Source: an uncultured Gammaproteobacteria bacterium | GTDB lineage: Bacteria > Pseudomonadota > Gammaproteobacteria > Chromatiales > Chromatiaceae | Reading direction: 5' to 3' | NCBI GenBank assembly: GCA_937926265.1 | Contig: CALAZS010000246.1 | Location: forward strand, 1 to 6,269 | DNA length: 6,269 nucleotides | Shown here: in pieces, positions 4,809 through 6,269 of the stretch | How the letters are laid out: each line of letters starts with the position of its first letter | Position numbering within the stretch: position 1 is the first letter of the stretch | Notes under the pieces: generated by a model | What the model was told of the DNA's origin: nothing | Seen by the model: only the letters and a program-made list of their open reading frames with translations | The model's database searches: none | Made by a program: the position numbers and the translations under genes

Positions 4809-6239
4809 TTACCCTCCATAAAACCCTTGCTGCCCAGATTGTAAGAATGAGATTAGAAAGTCAGGAGTCAGTCCGATAAACAGGATAATCATTGACATAA
4901 GCAGCATGACTGCATAGACAGGATAAGAAACAGCCTGTTCTGAAACAGTATTATCAGGGTGCGCCTTCCAGAAGCCTTCAAGCCATATTTTACTCATTGA
5001 GTACAGGGTCAACATACCGGTAAATAATGCAGCTGCGGCCCACCAGTAATGTTGCTGATCAAGAGATTCTGAAATTATCAGCAGCTTCCCCCAAAAACCG
5101 CTTGTAGGTGGTACACCCACTAATGACAGCGCACTTAATAAAAACATTACCGAGAGTAATGGCCTAGCAGGAAACAACCCGCCAATTCGTCTCAAATCAT
5201 AATGACCTGCGGTCATCCAGATAACACCTGCAATAAGAAACAGGTTTGCTTTAACCAGAATATTATGAAAAAGGAAAAATGCTGTACCGGTTGCGCCTGC
5301 CGGGCTTGCCAGGGCAATACCGAGTAACAGGAAGCCAACCTGGCTGACAATATGGAAGGCTAAAATCCGCCTTAAATCCCAGTGATAAGCTGCACCCAAC
5401 ACACCGCTTATCATGGTGATAACAGCCAGCCAACCCAAGGCATCGTAAAACAGGTTGAGTTCAAATACCTGGCCGCTTAAACGTAAAATTATGTAAATTG
5501 ACAACTTGGTCAGCAATCCACCAACCAGCGCAAGCAAAGGTGCAGGCAACAAATGATAGGCAGCTGGCAACCAGGCAAACAAAGGAAACGCCCCAACCTT
5601 CAGCAACATTGCCAATATAAACAAACCGCCATAGAACGGGAACTTGCTTGCAACTTCAGGCTGTTGCATTGCATCATTGATCGCATCAAAGTTTAAATGC
5701 CCGACTGCACCATGAATCATGCCGATCGCTGCCAGCATCAGAAGTGTTCCAAGCATGCTGATAGCAAAATATTTCAAGGCCGCTTCAAAATGCTGACGTC
5801 CACCACCTAACACCAATAAGCCCATAACGGCAATCAGCATCAATTCAAACCAGACATAAAGATTGAAAAGGTCGGCAGCCAGACCCACTGCTATTGAGGA
5901 TGCAACCAGCAACTGAATTAAAGAAAAATAAGCCGCTGTATTTTTAATTGACGGCCAGTTCAGCATGAAAACCGTAACTACAACGCTGATAAGTGCTATT
6001 AACATCACTAAAATTGCACTAAGGCCATCAACATAAAACTCGATACCGTAAGGTAGCGGCCAGTCACCGAACACGAAAGACATTGAACCAGACTGCTCAA
6101 CTGCCATGAACAGCTGAATTGAAATCGCCAGCAATACAAAACCACCTGCAAGATTTAAACCCTGCAGCCATTTTCCCCGAACAAATGTACTCAACAGCGC
6201 CAGTATCAAAGGTATTAAAAGTGCAGACAGAATCAACAT
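4809..6239 (-). CDS. mnhD: Mrp-type Na+/H+ antiporter subunit D (NADH dehydrogenase ND2/4/5-like)
   Basis: This 476-residue polytopic inner-membrane protein, with about 14 hydrophobic segments, belongs to the proton-conducting membrane transporter family shared with Nuo L/M/N. Ion-path residues of the family can be seen: Glu132 in L-Y-V-W-F-E (127-132), Lys214 in L-L-K-V-G-A-F-P (212-219), Lys245 in L-L-T-K (242-245), and His325/Lys330 in F-H-N-I-L-V-K (324-330). By family comparison Glu132 and Lys214 match the residues essential for antiport in Bacillus MrpD. The F-A-W-L-P-A-A-Y-H segment (221-229) and the MnhE-type gene next door favour MnhD over a complex I subunit. The length is normal. 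The start has GGAG (6251-6248) eight bases upstream, and the ATG shares one base with the preceding stop (TAATG). It ends two bases before mnhE. Confidence 0.93.
   Translation of the reverse strand: MLILSALLIPLILALLSTFVRGKWLQGLNLAGGFVLLAISIQLFMAVEQSGSMSFVFGDWPLPYGIEFYVDGLSAILVMLIALISVVVTVFMLNWPSIKNTAAYFSLIQLLVASSIAVGLAADLFNLYVWFELMLIAVMGLLVLGGGRQHFEAALKYFAISMLGTLLMLAAIGMIHGAVGHLNFDAINDAMQQPEVASKFPFYGGLFILAMLLKVGAFPLFAWLPAAYHLLPAPLLALVGGLLTKLSIYIILRLSGQVFELNLFYDALGWLAVITMISGVLGAAYHWDLRRILAFHIVSQVGFLLLGIALASPAGATGTAFFLFHNILVKANLFLIAGVIWMTAGHYDLRRIGGLFPARPLLSVMFLLSALSLVGVPPTSGFWGKLLIISESLDQQHYWWAAAALFTGMLTLYSMSKIWLEGFWKAHPDNTVSEQAVSYPVYAVMLLMSMIILFIGLTPDFLISFLQSGQQGFYGG
4812..4817 (-). promoter_or_regulatory. 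Strong Shine-Dalgarno site that fixes the mnhE start
   Basis: GGAGGG at 4817-4812 lies within the last codons of mnhD, five bases before the mnhE ATG at 4806. It supports the short mnhE start and suggests that mnhD and mnhE are translated by coupled or closely following ribosomes. Confidence 0.75.
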
Positions 6240-6269
6240 TATTCGAGCTCCATGATTGTCGGCTTATTG
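6239..6269 (-). CDS. mnhC: C-terminal tail of the upstream Mrp subunit, probably MnhC, partial
   Basis: Only nine full codons and a stop are in the window, reading N-K-P-T-I-M-E-L-E and then TAA. The stop overlaps the mnhD ATG by one base (TAATG), the kind of junction seen within this operon. The identity as MnhC comes from the conserved Mrp order in which C precedes D; the tail itself carries no motif. The antiporter operon therefore continues to the right of the window. Confidence 0.55.
   Translation of the reverse strand, partial: NKPTIMELE

Noticed and set aside
4809..6239. mnhD as a complex I NuoM/NuoN subunit
   Set aside because: The following genes are clear MnhE, F and G, and the overlaps tie them into one Mrp operon.

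Overview
The window reads as chromosomal DNA of a Gram-negative, aerobic, probably aquatic and sulfur-metabolising gammaproteobacterium. The evidence is indirect: Sec-type signal peptides on two exported proteins, an ETHE1-type persulfide dioxygenase paired with a membrane rhodanese, a multi-subunit Mrp-type cation/proton antiporter, and moderately AT-rich DNA. I cannot fix the species from sequence alone.

Layout. (1) Positions 1-377, minus strand: the N-terminal part of an exported amidohydrolase-like TIM-barrel protein that runs off the left edge. (2) 378-536: a divergent intergenic region with a near-leaderless promoter candidate for the minus-strand gene and a small hairpin in the leader of the plus-strand gene. 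(3) 537-1739, plus strand: an exported von Willebrand factor A (VWA) protein with a C-terminal coiled coil. (4) 1764-1800: a strong hairpin acting as a terminator between convergent genes. (5) 1828-3112, minus strand: a two-gene sulfur unit, with a rhodanese carrying a two-helix membrane tail first and a persulfide dioxygenase second. (6) 3248-3790, minus strand: a short protein resembling only the N-terminal domain of bacterial eRF1-like (baeRF) proteins. (7) 3897-6269, minus strand: the end of an Mrp antiporter operon in the order (C)-D-E-F-G, with genes overlapping or a few bases apart.

How they work together. The rhodanese and dioxygenase would handle glutathione persulfide made from sulfide: the dioxygenase oxidises the sulfane sulfur to sulfite, and the rhodanese moves sulfane sulfur between glutathione and sulfite or thiosulfate. 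The Mrp complex exchanges Na+ (or K+) for protons across the inner membrane and supports pH and salt homeostasis. The VWA and amidohydrolase genes are divergent exported proteins of unknown role. No mobile element, CRISPR array, tRNA or rRNA gene was seen.

The least ordinary items are the stand-alone baeRF-like N-terminal domain next to the sulfur genes, the N-terminally short MnhE, and the rhodanese tail that lacks the cysteine usual in its DUF2892-like region. I see no clear evidence of a wholly new multi-gene system here.
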